Shown piece by piece: positions 52,506 through 63,503 of a DNA stretch of 64,000 bases. The notes beneath the pieces were generated by a model that searched no databases, had not been told where the DNA came from, and saw only the letters and a list, made by a program, of their open reading frames with translations. Each line of letters starts with the position of its first letter. The stretch's first letter is position 1. The translations under genes were made by a program, and so were the position numbers. This DNA comes from Microbulbifer sp. MI-G (GTDB lineage Bacteria; Pseudomonadota; Gammaproteobacteria; Pseudomonadales; Cellvibrionaceae): assembly GCF_030440425.1 (NCBI RefSeq), contig NZ_CP098023.1, forward strand, positions 1,477,501 to 1,541,500. Direction: 5' to 3'.

Positions 52506-53582
52506 ATGTCGGGCAATACCTTTGGCAAGCTGTTCTGTGTGACCACTTTTGGCGAAAGTCACGGCCCCGCTCTGGGCTGTATCGTGGATGGCTGCCCACC
52601 GGGGCTGGAGATCCATGCGGAGGACATTCAAAGGGAACTGGATCGCCGCAGGCCCGGCACCTCCCGCTATACCACCCAGCGCCGTGAGCCGGATCAAGTG
52701 CAGATACTCTCCGGTGTGTTCGAGGGTAAAACCACCGGCACGCCCATCGGCCTGTTGATTGAAAACACCGACCAGCGCTCAAAAGATTACAGCAGTATTG
52801 CCCAACAGGTGCGCCCTGCCCATGCCGACTATACCTACTGGCAGAAGTATGGTGTGCGCGACTATCGCGGTGGTGGCCGCTCCTCTGCGCGGGAGACCGC
52901 CATGCGCGTTGCCGCCGGCGCAATTGCGAAAAAATGGCTGAAACAGAAATACGGCATTCTGGTGCGCGGTTACCTGTCCCAACTGGGACCCATTAAGGTG
53001 CAAAAGCTGGATTGGGATCAGGTTGAACAAAACCCCTTTTTCTGCCCGGATGCAGATCGCGTAGAGGAGATGGAGCGCTATATGCAGGCCCTGATCAAAG
53101 AGGGCAACTCCATCGGGGCACGGATTTCCCTTCATGCCAGCGGTGTGCCCGCGGGTCTGGGCGAGCCCGTATTTGATCGCCTGGATGCGGATCTGGCCTG
53201 TGGCCTGATGAGTATCAATGCAGTGAAAGGGGTGGAAATCGGTGCGGGTTTTGCTTGTGTAGAGCAGAAGGGCACCGAGCACCGGGATGAAATCACCCCT
53301 GAGGATGGCTTCCTGTCAAATAATGCCGGCGGCATTTTGGGGGGTATTTCCAGTGGCCAGGATATTGTTGCCCATATTGCCCTGAAACCCACCTCGAGCC
53401 TGCGGATTCCGGGCCGCAGCATCGACCGCTCCGGCAATGCCATCGAAGTGGTGACCAAAGGGCGCCACGATCCCTGTGTGGGCATTCGTGCAACGCCGAT
53501 AGCCGAAGCGATGATGGCCCTGGTGCTGATGGACCACGCCCTGCGTCAGCGGGGCCAGAATGGGGATGTGGTGCCGGGTTAG
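52506..53582 (+). CDS. aroC: Chorismate synthase
   Basis: The 358-residue protein has all the signature motifs: [11 protein letters not shown] near the start, the [15 protein letters not shown] block, [10 protein letters not shown], and near the C-terminus [18 protein letters not shown]. It uses reduced FMN to convert EPSP to chorismate, the last shared step of aromatic amino acid synthesis. It lies 177 bases after prmB and may be co-transcribed with it. Confidence 0.95.
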   Translation: MSGNTFGKLFCVTTFGESHGPALGCIVDGCPPGLEIHAEDIQRELDRRRPGTSRYTTQRREPDQVQILSGVFEGKTTGTPIGLLIENTDQRSKDYSSIAQQVRPAHADYTYWQKYGVRDYRGGGRSSARETAMRVAAGAIAKKWLKQKYGILVRGYLSQLGPIKVQKLDWDQVEQNPFFCPDADRVEEMERYMQALIKEGNSIGARISLHASGVPAGLGEPVFDRLDADLACGLMSINAVKGVEIGAGFACVEQKGTEHRDEITPEDGFLSNNAGGILGGISSGQDIVAHIALKPTSSLRIPGRSIDRSGNAIEVVTKGRHDPCVGIRATPIAEAMMALVLMDHALRQRGQNGDVVPG

Positions 53583-54183
53583 TCCGGGAGCCGGCTTGTA
53601 TGATCCGCCACCGCACAAGCTGTAATCAAAATGTCGTGGGCGGTGCGGTTTATTCGCACCCTGCAAGCGCTGTAAAGGTCATCAATGGTCACCCGCGTAA
53701 AGTGCGGCTTTTACTCGGTGGTTGATAAAAAAGACCTTACAGGAAACGGAGAGGATTTTTACGCTAAGATAAAAATTCGACAGTAAATTCATTGGCAACT
53801 TGCATTCCCCCGTTGTCCTTAAAATATATATACAATAAAGTTATTGCGCTGCCTGTTTGAGTTATAACTCAGTCTGTTGCTCAAAATGGATTGACAAGAT
53901 CGCGTATCGGGTTGATTGGTTGTCGCAAAACCAAACAATCAACCAAGAGGGCGCGCCACTATGGATAAGAGTAACCTTATTGAGCTGGCCTGAGACGCCG
54001 GAAACATGCAGGTCCCCAGAAAGCGCTTGGGGCAAAATTCAATAATGCTGATTCAGCAGACGGCCCACTAACCCCTGAACACCAGGTTTGATAATAACTC
54101 TGTGTGCTTGCCCGGTTTTTGCATGAGTTGTGCAGTGTGCAAACAAGTATACCTGGTTTACAGTCTCCATAAGGGAGAATACG
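53583..54183. promoter_or_regulatory. Upstream region of the LPMO gene
   Basis: This 601-base region holds no clear gene. The AT-rich stretch 53815-53845 (AAAATATATATACAATAAAG) is a plausible promoter element for the LPMO gene, which must be regulated separately from aroC. I saw no clear operator. Confidence 0.35.
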
Positions 54184-54969
54184 ATGCGTATTGATAATCT
54201 ACCTATCGGTATAATAGGTTTAGCTCTTCTGTTCCTTACAAGCCATGCATTCAGCCATGGCTATTTAGAAAGCCCCCCTTCGCGACAGAAACACTGTGGC
54301 GTAGATGTAAAACCTGACAATCCCTCCAGTGAAAAATGTGATGCGCCCTTTGCCAACTATTTGGCTTCAGGAGGGCAAAACTCACACTGGTACAGCTTTA
54401 TGAGTGTTCTCGCTCACAATCAGGGGCGTAAAGTTGTCAAAACAACGCAGCATGTTTGTGGATTTGATAGTGAAACCTGGAATCCTGTCCCTACCCCCAA
54501 TCCTGTGCCTACGCCCTATGATACAGCGGCCAATTGGCCGACCACATCCATCACGTCCGGGGAAGAAACGTTTGTATGGGATATAACTTACGGGCCCCAT
54601 TTCACCGATACAGAAGAATTCGTGTTTTATATTACAAAACCGGATTTTATATTTGACGCTACTCGTGCACTAAACTGGAATGATTTTGAAGCGTTGCCTT
54701 TTTGTGATGAGCAGATGATTCCCGGTGATTTTAACAGTAACCCCAATATCACCGCGGATTACATTGAAAACCATATCAGTATTCACTGCAATATACCGAA
54801 CCGTTCCGGCCGTCATGTCATATTTGCGGAATGGGGAAGAAATGAGTGGACCTACGAGCGATTTTTTAGTTGCATAGATGTGACATTTGAAGAAAACGCT
54901 GTTGATAACCGGCCGGTAAAAAGTGCCGACAGCATGGATGCGTATGACTCTGAGGCCGGCAGTCAATAA
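54184..54969 (+). CDS. Chitin-active AA10 lytic polysaccharide monooxygenase
   Basis: From ATG 54184 the product has 261 residues. The signal peptide ends after SHAFS, making His25 the first residue of the mature protein (HGYLESPPSRQ). That residue forms the copper histidine brace with a later His, probably the one in YGPHFTDTEEF. The overall shape matches CBP21/GbpA-type AA10 enzymes, which cut chitin by oxidation. Cysteines in several places suggest disulfides. A short acidic tail follows the domain, with no carbohydrate-binding module. It is an exported enzyme for chitin use. Confidence 0.9.
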   Translation: MRIDNLPIGIIGLALLFLTSHAFSHGYLESPPSRQKHCGVDVKPDNPSSEKCDAPFANYLASGGQNSHWYSFMSVLAHNQGRKVVKTTQHVCGFDSETWNPVPTPNPVPTPYDTAANWPTTSITSGEETFVWDITYGPHFTDTEEFVFYITKPDFIFDATRALNWNDFEALPFCDEQMIPGDFNSNPNITADYIENHISIHCNIPNRSGRHVIFAEWGRNEWTYERFFSCIDVTFEENAVDNRPVKSADSMDAYDSEAGSQ

Positions 54970-55034
54970 AATGTCTGTATCGGAAAACTGTCAATCCCTT
55001 GCTGCATAAGTCCAGTTGAAAAGGGTGGCGCCCT

Positions 55035-55075
55035 GCACCTCAGTTTTGAGGGTATTATCCCGCAACTGAGGTGTG
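55035..55075 (+). terminator. Inverted repeat after the LPMO gene
   Basis: CACCTCAGTT and AACTGAGGTG form a 10-base stem around a 17-base loop. It lies about 65 bases after the LPMO stop, in the convergent gap with oadB. There is no long T-run, so it is a possible terminator only. Confidence 0.45.
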
Positions 55076-55125
55076 CGCTGACAATAGCCACTCTCCTTTT
55101 TGTCTCTTGTTATGCCGTCGGTGTA

Positions 55126-56439
55126 TCAGGACGCCAACCTTTGCACCATACTGATCATAACCCCGGCGGCAACAGCAGAGCCAATCACACCGGCTACGTT
55201 CGGGCCCATGGCGTGCATCAGCAGGAAGTTGTGGGGGTTGGCTTCCAGGCCCACCTTGTTGGATACCCGCGCAGCCATGGGTACAGCGGATACACCAGCG
55301 GAACCGATCAGCGGGTTGACCTTGTGTTTGCTGAACAGGTTAAGCAGCTTGGCCATCAGTACGCCGGCGGCGGTTCCGATGGCGAAAGCCACAATTCCCA
55401 GGGTGAGGATACCGAGGGTTTTCGGGTCCAGAAACTTGTCTGCGACGAGCTTGGAACCCACAGACAGGCCGAGGAATATGGTGGTGATGTTGATCAACGC
55501 ATTTTGGGCGGTGTCGGAGAGCCGAGCCACCACGCCGCATTCGCGCATTAGGTTACCGAAACAGAACATGCCCAGAAGCGGGGCGGCGGCCGGCAGGAAC
55601 AGGGCCACCAGCATCAGCAACAACAAAGGGAAGGTGATTTTTTCCCGTTTACTCACATGGCGCAGCTGTACCATTTCGATTTTACGTTCCCGCTCGGTAG
55701 TGAGCGCGCGCATAATCGGCGGCTGGATCATAGGCACCAGCGCCATATAGGAGTAAGCTGCCACGGCGATGGCCCCGAGTAGATCGGGTGCCAACAGGCT
55801 GGATACATAAATCGCTGTGGGGCCGTCGGCGCCGCCGATAATACCAATTGCTGCGGCATCGGCGAGGGTGAAATCCATAATGCCGGCTACCGATAAACCA
55901 ACGGCACCAAGCACCGTGGCGAAAATACCAAATTGTGCTGCGGCGCCCAAAAACAAGGTGCGCGGATTGGCGAGCAGCGGGCCGAAATCCGTCATGGCAC
56001 CGACCCCCATAAAGATCACCAAAGGCGCGACTGTAGAGGCTATGGCCACAGAGTAGAAGTTGTACAGCATGCCGTTGCTGAAGCCGGCATCCCGGGCAAA
56101 CTCCGCAGCCTGTACCTGTACCGCAGCTGGCGCTTTGGCCAGTGCCTGTTTCAGAGCGCCGATGCCGCTGCTGCTATCCAGGCCTAAAATCTGCGCCATT
56201 TGCGTTAATACTGCCGCATCTCCCTGGGACAGCGCGGTCTCCGCCGCGGAAAGTGCCAGGTCCGCGCCGGGGATATTTGCCAGTATCCCGCCAAAGCCGA
56301 TAGGGACCAGCAGCAGGGGTTCGAAATGCTTGCGAATGGCCAAAAACAGCAGCACCAGTCCCGCAAGAATCATGGCAAACTGGCCCGGCGTCATTTGCGA
56401 AAGACCGGATGACTGCCAAAGCGTGATAAGGTTATTCAC
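55126..56439 (-). CDS. oadB: Oxaloacetate decarboxylase, beta subunit (Na+ pump)
   Basis: The 437-residue protein is a multi-span membrane subunit of the sodium-translocating decarboxylase family. Motifs such as [27 protein letters not shown] and [12 protein letters not shown] are typical. It uses decarboxylation of carboxybiotin to pump Na+ out of the cell. It is the last gene of the oadG-oadA-oadB operon, with 19 bases after oadA. The gene is intact and of normal length. Confidence 0.93.
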   Translation of the reverse strand: MNNLITLWQSSGLSQMTPGQFAMILAGLVLLFLAIRKHFEPLLLVPIGFGGILANIPGADLALSAAETALSQGDAAVLTQMAQILGLDSSSGIGALKQALAKAPAAVQVQAAEFARDAGFSNGMLYNFYSVAIASTVAPLVIFMGVGAMTDFGPLLANPRTLFLGAAAQFGIFATVLGAVGLSVAGIMDFTLADAAAIGIIGGADGPTAIYVSSLLAPDLLGAIAVAAYSYMALVPMIQPPIMRALTTERERKIEMVQLRHVSKREKITFPLLLLMLVALFLPAAAPLLGMFCFGNLMRECGVVARLSDTAQNALINITTIFLGLSVGSKLVADKFLDPKTLGILTLGIVAFAIGTAAGVLMAKLLNLFSKHKVNPLIGSAGVSAVPMAARVSNKVGLEANPHNFLLMHAMGPNVAGVIGSAVAAGVMISMVQRLAS

Positions 56440-56458
56440 GTGATACTCCTACCCCTAG

Positions 56459-58252
56459 CTAAGCGATGGCCAGCAGGACATCACCCACCGCCACGGTATC
56501 GCCCTCTTTCACCGCCACACTGGAGACGTTGCCACTGCGGGGGGCACTGACGACGGTTTCCATTTTCATGGCTTCCAGCACCAGGATGGCCTGGCCCGCA
56601 CTGACCCGGTCTCCGGGTTGCACCATGACCTTGAAAATATTGCCCGCAAGCGGTGCATTGACCGGCTCTCCTTCGCCACCGGCAATACGCGCTGCACTGG
56701 TGTCTGAGGTTGCGGGAGTGGCGGCGGAAACCGGGGATACACTGGTGAGGTCTCCGCCATCGGACACGGTCACGGTGTATTTCTGCCCCTCCACTGTCAC
56801 TGTGTAGACCGCCTCGCCCTGAGCATTTTTGATGGCAGCATGCCCGTTGCTGCTGGGTACAGGTTCGAAAGCAGCGGTATTGCCACGGTTTTTCAGAAAC
56901 TTCAGGCCGATTTGTGGGAAGAGTGCATAGGTGAGCACATCGTCAATCTCACCTTCGCCGCCGGTGAGCGCAAAGTCCTCATCCCCCGCTTTTTCCTGCA
57001 GCGCCAGGATCAGCTTATCCAGCTCTGGTGCGATCAGGTCTGCGGGACGGCAGGTCACAGGCGCCTCTCCATCCAGCACCCGCACCTGCAGTTCCTGATT
57101 TACCTCGGCGGGTGTTGCGCCATATCCCCCTTTTAAAACAGCGGCAGTCTCATTGGAAATCGACTGGTAACGGCTGCCGGTCAGCACATTCAGAACGGCC
57201 TGGGTGCCCACAATCTGTGATGTAGGGGTAACCAGGGGGATATAGCCCAGATCCCGACGCACGCGGGGAATTTCCTCGAGCACCTCGTCAAGGCGATCGC
57301 CGGCGCCCTGTTCGCGCAGCTGGTTTTCCATATTGGTGAGCATGCCTCCGGGCACCTGGGCCACAAGAATCCGTGAGTCCACCCCTTTTAGGGAGCCCTC
57401 GAACTTGGCGTACTTCTTGCGCACCTCACGGAAGTAAGCGGCGATCTCCTCCAGAAGGCCGATATCCAGGCCGGTGTCCCGCTCGGTGCCCTCCAGAATG
57501 GCCACTAATGTCTCGGTGGGGCTGTGGCCGTAGGTCATGGACATGGAACTGATGGCTGTATCCACATTGTCGATTCCCGCCTCGATGCACTTGAGTGCAG
57601 TGGCAGTGGAGAGACCGGTGGTGGCATGGCACTGCATGTGGATAGGAATGTTTACAGCCGCCTTCAGGCGCTTCACCAGCTCATAGCCCTCATAGGGCCG
57701 CAGCAGTCCGGCCATATCTTTTATTGCGATGGAGTCCGCGCCCATATCCTCGATTCGGCGGCCCAGATCCACCCAGAGATCCATGGTGTGTACCGGGCTT
57801 ACGGTGTAGGAGATAGTGCCCTGGGCATGCTTTCCCTGTTTTTTGACCGAGGCCAGTGCCGTTTTCAGATTGCGCATATCGTTCATGGCATCGAACACGC
57901 GAAAGACATCCACCCCGTTGATTGCCGCGCGTTCGACAAATTTTTCCACTACGTCATCGGCATAGTGTCGGTAACCCAAAATATTCTGTCCGCGAAACAG
58001 CATCTGTTGCGGGGTATTGGGCATGGCTTTTTTCAGTTCGCGGATGCGTTCCCAGGGATCCTCGCCGAGATAGCGGATACAGGCATCAAAAGTGGCTCCG
58101 CCCCAGGACTCCAATGACCAGAATCCCACCTTGTCGAGTTTTTCCGCGATGGGGAGCATATCGTCCAGGCGCAGGCGGGTTGCGAACAGTGACTGGTGGG
58201 CGTCGCGCAGGACTACATCGGTAATCCCCAGTGGCTTTTTAACCTCAGTCAT
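56459..58252 (-). CDS. oadA: Oxaloacetate decarboxylase, alpha subunit
   Basis: The 597-residue protein has a carboxyltransferase domain ([16 protein letters not shown], then [13 protein letters not shown]), a linker and a C-terminal biotin-binding domain. The biotin Lys is K563 in LEAMKMET. It moves CO2 from oxaloacetate to biotin, which then feeds OadB. The domain order is the usual one. It lies between oadG and oadB on the same strand. Confidence 0.95.
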   Translation of the reverse strand: MTEVKKPLGITDVVLRDAHQSLFATRLRLDDMLPIAEKLDKVGFWSLESWGGATFDACIRYLGEDPWERIRELKKAMPNTPQQMLFRGQNILGYRHYADDVVEKFVERAAINGVDVFRVFDAMNDMRNLKTALASVKKQGKHAQGTISYTVSPVHTMDLWVDLGRRIEDMGADSIAIKDMAGLLRPYEGYELVKRLKAAVNIPIHMQCHATTGLSTATALKCIEAGIDNVDTAISSMSMTYGHSPTETLVAILEGTERDTGLDIGLLEEIAAYFREVRKKYAKFEGSLKGVDSRILVAQVPGGMLTNMENQLREQGAGDRLDEVLEEIPRVRRDLGYIPLVTPTSQIVGTQAVLNVLTGSRYQSISNETAAVLKGGYGATPAEVNQELQVRVLDGEAPVTCRPADLIAPELDKLILALQEKAGDEDFALTGGEGEIDDVLTYALFPQIGLKFLKNRGNTAAFEPVPSSNGHAAIKNAQGEAVYTVTVEGQKYTVTVSDGGDLTSVSPVSAATPATSDTSAARIAGGEGEPVNAPLAGNIFKVMVQPGDRVSAGQAILVLEAMKMETVVSAPRSGNVSSVAVKEGDTVAVGDVLLAIA

Positions 58253-58308
58253 GGGTTCTCTCTCTTGGCAGAAATGATTAAATGGTGAACAAATAAAAAG
58301 AAGGGCAG

Positions 58309-58542
58309 CTAGCGGTTGTTGCGGTGCTGATCAATTGCCGCCTTGATAATGGCGTGTAAGCGCGCCTTGTCTCCCGCGCCGGTAAAGGGTGGTGCTGTGG
58401 CCGCTTTGGCCTCGGGAAAGTAACGCCCGATTATACGGGACATAATGCCGGTTCCAATAACCAGCAACAGCAGGAACGTAAAAACAACCCCCATCCCGAA
58501 TAGTGTAATGTCCAGCCCCTGTTGAAAAAGTGTCTCTTGCAC
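58309..58542 (-). CDS. oadG: Oxaloacetate decarboxylase, gamma subunit
   Basis: The 77-residue protein has one membrane segment ([20 protein letters not shown]) and a short cytoplasmic tail (basic, with some His). This is the small OadG subunit that joins OadA to OadB. It starts the operon, 56 bases before oadA. Its promoter is expected just upstream of 58542. Confidence 0.88.
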   Translation of the reverse strand: MQETLFQQGLDITLFGMGVVFTFLLLLVIGTGIMSRIIGRYFPEAKAATAPPFTGAGDKARLHAIIKAAIDQHRNNR

Positions 58543-59133
58543 CGTTATCCCCTAAGCCCGTGGATCATAAAATCTGTTTTTCAATTGAATGGGTCGTTTA
58601 GAGCGCCGATCAGGGCTTTTCACTGAAAAGCCGGTCTTTGGCTTATCCTGGCCATTGGTGCGCTTTCAGCAAATGGGCAAAGGCATTTGCGTACAAATAG
58701 CGCCTTGTGCCTTCGCCTTTTAGGGGCCCGATTGCCAAGCGACACAGGGTTAGTTTGGGTATCGACAGTGCCAGACTCGAAACCTCGCAGGGCACAGCAA
58801 GGCTGCCCCATATGCTGACCACTACGTCACTTTGCTGCCAACCTGCAGATTTCCCTTCCTTCCAGCCTTGCCCGGCGAATGTAGCGCCCCTAACTGCTGC
58901 ACGATAAACCGGCGTTGGCAATTTCCTATTATCAGTACAAGTTACTTTTAAAATCAATCGGTTATTGGTTTCACTGGCAACAATAACCCCTGTTTTGATC
59001 TATCCGTCGCTACTACAGAGCCTGCTTTTTGCGCGTTCTTTGCACATTCCTGTACGGATCACGCCTACAGTGGCAGAGTACCTGCTGGTAGAATATGCGC
59101 CAGCTATCCCGTGTGTTTCCCCGATCCAGTTGT
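58543..59133. promoter_or_regulatory. Divergent region between oadG and dusC
   Basis: About 590 bases separate the two divergent genes. Several short frames in it have no family likeness. The oad promoter should be at the left, where TGAATGGGTCG and TTTTCAATTGAATG are found, and that of dusC at the right. Nothing more can be supported. Confidence 0.35.
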
Positions 59134-60147
59134 ATGATCAGCAAGACAACCCCGTCCCCACCAACGATCTATCAGGCGCCGATGGAAGGGGTGATTGATC
59201 ACCATGTGCGCAGTCTGCTCTGCGCAATTGGCGGGGTAGATATTTGTGTAACAGAGTTTGTGCGTGTAACCGATCAGCGGCTGCCCCGTCGCGTCTTTAC
59301 CCGGTTGTGCCCGGAACTGTTGCATGGCGCAGCCACGGCAGATGGCACTCCGGTACGCCTGCAACTGTTGGGAGGCAACCCGGCAGCCATGGCAGACAAT
59401 GCCCGCAAAGCGGTTGCTGTAGGGGCAAATGCCATTGACCTGAATTTTGGCTGTCCGGCGAAGTCCGTTAACAAAAGTGATGGCGGCGCCTGCCTGTTGC
59501 AAACCCCGCACAGGCTGGAAGCCATTGTCGGAGCGGTGCGCCGGGCTGTTCCGCAGGCAATCCCTATTACTGCCAAGATCCGCCTGGGGTACAACGATAG
59601 ATCCACTTACCTGGATAACGCCCTCGCCGCAGCTGCCGGAGGTGCCAGTGAACTGGCAGTACACGCCCGCGCCAAGGTGGATGGCTACAAGCCGCCAGTC
59701 TACTGGGCGTGTATCGGGGAAATAAGGCAGAGATTGGATATTCCCGTTATTGCCAATGGCGATATCTGGACACTGGAGGCGTTCAAGCGCTGCCGTGAAG
59801 TGACCGGCTGCGAGGCTTTTATGTTGGGGCGCAGCTTGCTCGCACGCCCGGATCTTGGCCTGCAGATCAAGACTTACTGTGCCGGTGAGCGCTACTGCCC
59901 AATGCGTTGGCAACAGGTTGTTGGCCTTCTGTGGGATTATTACCAGACTACCAGGGAAATTTACCCCTCCAAATACCTGGGCAACCGTATCAAGCAGTGG
60001 CTTGCCTACCTCAAGCTGGCTTTTCCCGAAGCCCGGGTGTTTTTTGAAAAACTGAAACGCCTGCGAATCGCAGAAGCGATTGAGGCGGTATTTATCCGGG
60101 AATTACAAGATCGACAAAGGGAACTTAAAGTGATGGAGGGGCTGTGA
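59134..60147 (+). CDS. dusC: tRNA-dihydrouridine(16) synthase
   Basis: From the ATG at 59134 the protein has 337 residues. An earlier start at 59095 adds 13 residues. It has the FMN barrel motifs of DusC: YQAPMEGV, VTEFVRV, LQLLGGNP, NFGCPAKSVNKSDGGA with the catalytic Cys, and VIANGDIW. It reduces uridine to dihydrouridine in tRNA, probably at position 16 judging by the DusC-type sequence. It stands alone. Confidence 0.88.
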   Translation: MISKTTPSPPTIYQAPMEGVIDHHVRSLLCAIGGVDICVTEFVRVTDQRLPRRVFTRLCPELLHGAATADGTPVRLQLLGGNPAAMADNARKAVAVGANAIDLNFGCPAKSVNKSDGGACLLQTPHRLEAIVGAVRRAVPQAIPITAKIRLGYNDRSTYLDNALAAAAGGASELAVHARAKVDGYKPPVYWACIGEIRQRLDIPVIANGDIWTLEAFKRCREVTGCEAFMLGRSLLARPDLGLQIKTYCAGERYCPMRWQQVVGLLWDYYQTTREIYPSKYLGNRIKQWLAYLKLAFPEARVFFEKLKRLRIAEAIEAVFIRELQDRQRELKVMEGL

Positions 60148-60481
60148 GTCTCGGGAAGTACAGCGGGGGGAAATTGATGGCTTATTCACCATCGGGTAGA
60201 GAATGTCCTGAATTCAGACCATCTCGTGGCTGTATTTTTCCCAGTAATAGCAGAACCCGACTGAGTATGCCGAGTAAACTCCAGTGAATGAAAAAGAACC
60301 CACTACTACAAATATTGCTAAGTCATAAATGCATTAAGGGTTGGGAGCAGATAAGAATACCAATAGCAGCCAGCAGAAGAGGCAGCCATGGCCGCTCTTC
60401 ACATGAATAGGGCTGTTTTACCAGGGAAGATGTGTGAGGCGTTTCTTAACCCTGGCCCCGTGCTGTCTTGTCGATTGTAAA
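60148..60481. other. Intergenic region, no gene seen
   Basis: This 334-base gap lies between the end of dusC and the end of the convergent cytochrome gene. No gene or strong hairpin was seen. Confidence 0.4.
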
Positions 60482-61066
60482 TCACTGGTGGCTGGTGTTG
60501 GATGGTTCTCTATTTTGATATGCAATGAAAACATGTATTACCCCCAATGCACCATGGCCAATAATATAAATCTCGATAAGTCCGGTTAAAGACTCATGAA
60601 TTTCTTTGAATGTATCTGCGAAAGAGACATGATTGAGCCAGAGCACAAACCAGGTGCAACCGGAGATGACAACCAATAAGAGAGCCCCCAAACCAAGACC
60701 CTGGATGATCGCGGCTAATCCCCTTGGCGCAGGTTCTGGCAGTGCCAGTTTTTTTAAGTGATTAATATCTGATTTTAATTGAGAGAAATCACCCATAAGG
60801 TAAGGATAAAAGTAAAAGAATCCATTTTTTCGGAACTCTACTGCCGTAAATACAAAAGACAAGCAGAGAAGCAGTAAGCCTGTACCGATATGAAGCCAAG
60901 TCGAAAAATATTCAACCGTACTTTGGCCGATGACGCCACTGGCACTGACATCCATAAATTCGCTGAGAATAATTTGAGCAATAATCAGAAAAATCAGGGA
61001 GAAATGTAAATATTTTGTTACGGGTGAGAAGGCGCTATCGAGATAATCATTAATCAATTTTAACAT
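60482..61066 (-). CDS. Cytochrome b561-like membrane protein
   Basis: The ATG at 61066 gives 194 residues with four hydrophobic segments. His residues in KYLHFSL, TWLHIGTG, KEIHESLTG and IIGHGALGVIHVF are placed like the heme ligands of prokaryotic cytochrome b561 proteins. It would transfer electrons in the inner membrane, perhaps to or from quinol. An upstream ATG adds five residues. It has no clear operon partner. Confidence 0.78.
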   Translation of the reverse strand: MLKLINDYLDSAFSPVTKYLHFSLIFLIIAQIILSEFMDVSASGVIGQSTVEYFSTWLHIGTGLLLLCLSFVFTAVEFRKNGFFYFYPYLMGDFSQLKSDINHLKKLALPEPAPRGLAAIIQGLGLGALLLVVISGCTWFVLWLNHVSFADTFKEIHESLTGLIEIYIIGHGALGVIHVFIAYQNREPSNTSHQ

Positions 61067-62041
61067 GCAAATAAATCTCATTTACAACAATGGGATTGAA
61101 AAAAGGTGCGCGGTACCTGTTGCAGCGACAATCAAACAATGATACTGCTGCATTGTGAATGGATTCAGTCTGAAGCTGGCTGATAACCCTTTGCCACTGA
61201 GGTTTTATCCTTTCGAAATATTGGGACAGCAGTATTTCTGTCGAAGCCTGGTTGAATTATATGGTCCCTTTTTTTACCAATGCTGCTAATGGTAAAGCCA
61301 TAGCACAAAATGCTCAACACAACCCAGGCACTCAAAAAAGTGGGTAAGATCAGGCCGAGCCTCTCCGCAGGGGTTGAATGACAAACTGCTGCGGTTGGCT
61401 TGTGTGCTGGGTTCCGGGCATAAGGAATCCCTTGAAAGGCAGTACAGGGGGCTGTGCAGGGGTGTGATAACTGGACTAAAGGATATCTCTTGTGCTCCCC
61501 AGCCAAGCATTTTCAGTGCTATGTCGATGTCTAATGACTCAGGAGAAGACTGAGCCCTGCATCCGATTCTGAGCAAACTGGCGCGACAGTTGGGCAGTAC
61601 CGAGGCATTGGACTCCCCAGGGCAATCCTGGCAGAAATTACCGAAAGCATTTCTCCAGGCCACTGGCGTTACGGGCCTTGCAATCCGCGGCATTCAAGGG
61701 CTTGCAGATACTCTTGACATTTGCCCGGCGTGTTCGGTGAATGCTAGTACTGGTTCCCGTTGGTCGATATTACCCCAATCCAAACCCGGGGGTGCTGTTT
61801 GTATCCTCTTCACGTCAGAGATGTTGAAATTACTGCCAACTCAGACCAAGGTCGAATATCCTCGAGAATTATACGCTGATAACGTTTAGAGTAGGTCGGA
61901 TAACTTGTGCGCATTTTTTCGCTTAAGAAATAATAAAAAACCATCGCTTGAACGCTTCGGGGTCTTTATTATCAAGCTGCCTCCCTTTTGTGGAAGGAGC
62001 AATCACGGCCTACTCCATCAAATACTACGAGGAAGGTCAAT
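61067..62041. other. Region without a supported gene
   Basis: This is about 975 bases of mixed composition. Short frames on both strands show no family likeness. The right end holds the ribosome site AGGAAGG and the likely promoter of the lipase-like gene. No repeats were noticed. Confidence 0.4.
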
Positions 62042-62749
62042 ATGTATTCCTGTTTTCGCTGCCTAGCCGGGGCGTTTTGCCTGCTGTTTACCGCCATCTG
62101 TGCTCCTGGTATTTCCGCTCAATGCTTGGACAACGTTGTACTTGTTCATGGTAACATTGGGCACCCATCGGACTGGGATATGACTTATCAAAGATTGCTT
62201 GACGAAGGCTACACATCCAGCCAGATTTTTCGCCCTAGCTGGGGCTCCAAGATCTGTGCTGCGTGCAATAACCACAGCGGCTCTGAAGAGGTGCCTGTGC
62301 GCAATGCCATTAATACGGCAATCAATAATTCTTGCACCGGTAAGATAGATGTAATCGGTCACTCCATGGGGGTGACTCTGGCAGCCAAGACCATCATTAG
62401 CGAAGGTCGTGCTGATAAAGTGGATGCCTTTATCGGAATTGCCGGGGCCTACAGAGGGCTTTGGTCCTGCGGAAGATATCCGTTCAACGTTACCACCAGT
62501 ACCTGTGGCCAGGATGGCTTGTCGGTCTCAAGCCCTTTTCTTGACTGGCTCTACGGCAAAGAAATTGCCAGCCGCATTTACTCAATAAAGAGTTACGCCG
62601 ATCAGGTTGTGTGTGGTACTGGTGTCTGCACAGTGGGTGGTGTGCATTCGAGTCGTATTGAGGGTGAGATAGAATCCTTTACTTATACTTACGGGCACTT
62701 CGGACTGCAAAAATATACTGTCAGCAGGCAGTATGCACTGCTGGACTGA
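62042..62749 (+). CDS. Secreted lipase-like alpha/beta hydrolase
   Basis: The ATG at 62042 follows AGGAAGG. The 235-residue product has a signal peptide (CLAGAFCLLFTAICAPGISA) and begins its hydrolase fold with VVLVHGNIGHPSDW. The nucleophile elbow is VIGHSMGVTLA. The Asp is probably in SYADQVV, and the late His may be in TVGGVHSS or YGHFGLQ. Several Cys pairs suggest disulfides. It resembles class 2-type lipases or esterases exported by bacteria. Its substrate is unknown. Confidence 0.82.
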   Translation: MYSCFRCLAGAFCLLFTAICAPGISAQCLDNVVLVHGNIGHPSDWDMTYQRLLDEGYTSSQIFRPSWGSKICAACNNHSGSEEVPVRNAINTAINNSCTGKIDVIGHSMGVTLAAKTIISEGRADKVDAFIGIAGAYRGLWSCGRYPFNVTTSTCGQDGLSVSSPFLDWLYGKEIASRIYSIKSYADQVVCGTGVCTVGGVHSSRIEGEIESFTYTYGHFGLQKYTVSRQYALLD

Positions 62750-62793
62750 ACCAGACCGTTAGGTAAAAGCTTCAAAAAGTGTACACGGAAGGT

Positions 62794-62821
62794 GCGGTAA
62801 GAGGATGGACGCTCTTACCGC
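62794..62821 (+). terminator. Hairpin after the lipase gene
   Basis: GCGGTAAGAG and CTCTTACCGC form a perfect 10-base stem around an eight-base loop, 45 bases after the stop. It is followed by TTAATTG, so it is a moderate terminator. Confidence 0.6.
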
Positions 62822-63503
62822 TTAATTGAATGGGAATCAAGCATGATTGAGCTTCGCTAGCCTATTTATCTCCGGTAGGATATTCAAAGCGCTGGTTTGC
62901 CAGGTAAAGCCAGAGTGTTAATTTTTCCCGTCTCGTTATCCTCTCTATGGTTCGGCCTCGGCCACTTGGCAGTCAAAGTAATGACGCGTTGCTTGGGCCG
63001 TAATACGTTGTATCCAAGACAGTCGAATTCCAAAGGTATCCGCCTAAGTATTCGCCATGAGCTGCTGATTCAATTCGCCTGACTCCGGTGATATCAATCA
63101 ATACCAAAGGCTGTATTACCAATTCTGGGCTATGGCTGAACATTGAGAAAAGTAATTATTTCCCTGAACTCTGACTGGGATATTGAAAGCGCAGTACCTT
63201 GTTCTGCTCCTGTGCATGACTGAGGGAGCTGAACCGGGAGACTGTCGAGGACTGGAGAGAGTCAGGTTAATCAATGACAGTTACAGCCGGGGTGTGAGCA
63301 TGAATGGTTCGGATCAATAGCCTCTACGCAAGGCGGTTTTGCCAGATTCAAGAAAGAGGCGGGATTGGGAGTAAAGAGCTGGTAGGGTCATGATTCATTG
63401 CTACATTGTATTGTAGCCGAAGAAAGGCTTAACTATGTCTGAAGATGTGTATGAAGCAAAGGCTGGGCGGTAGGTGACTTTGATTGAATCCTAGGAGAAA
63501 CTT
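62822..63503. other. Intergenic region, no gene seen
   Basis: About 680 bases lack a credible gene. A promoter for the downstream reductase gene is expected near 63400-63490. The ribosome site AGGAG is at 63492-63496. Confidence 0.4.
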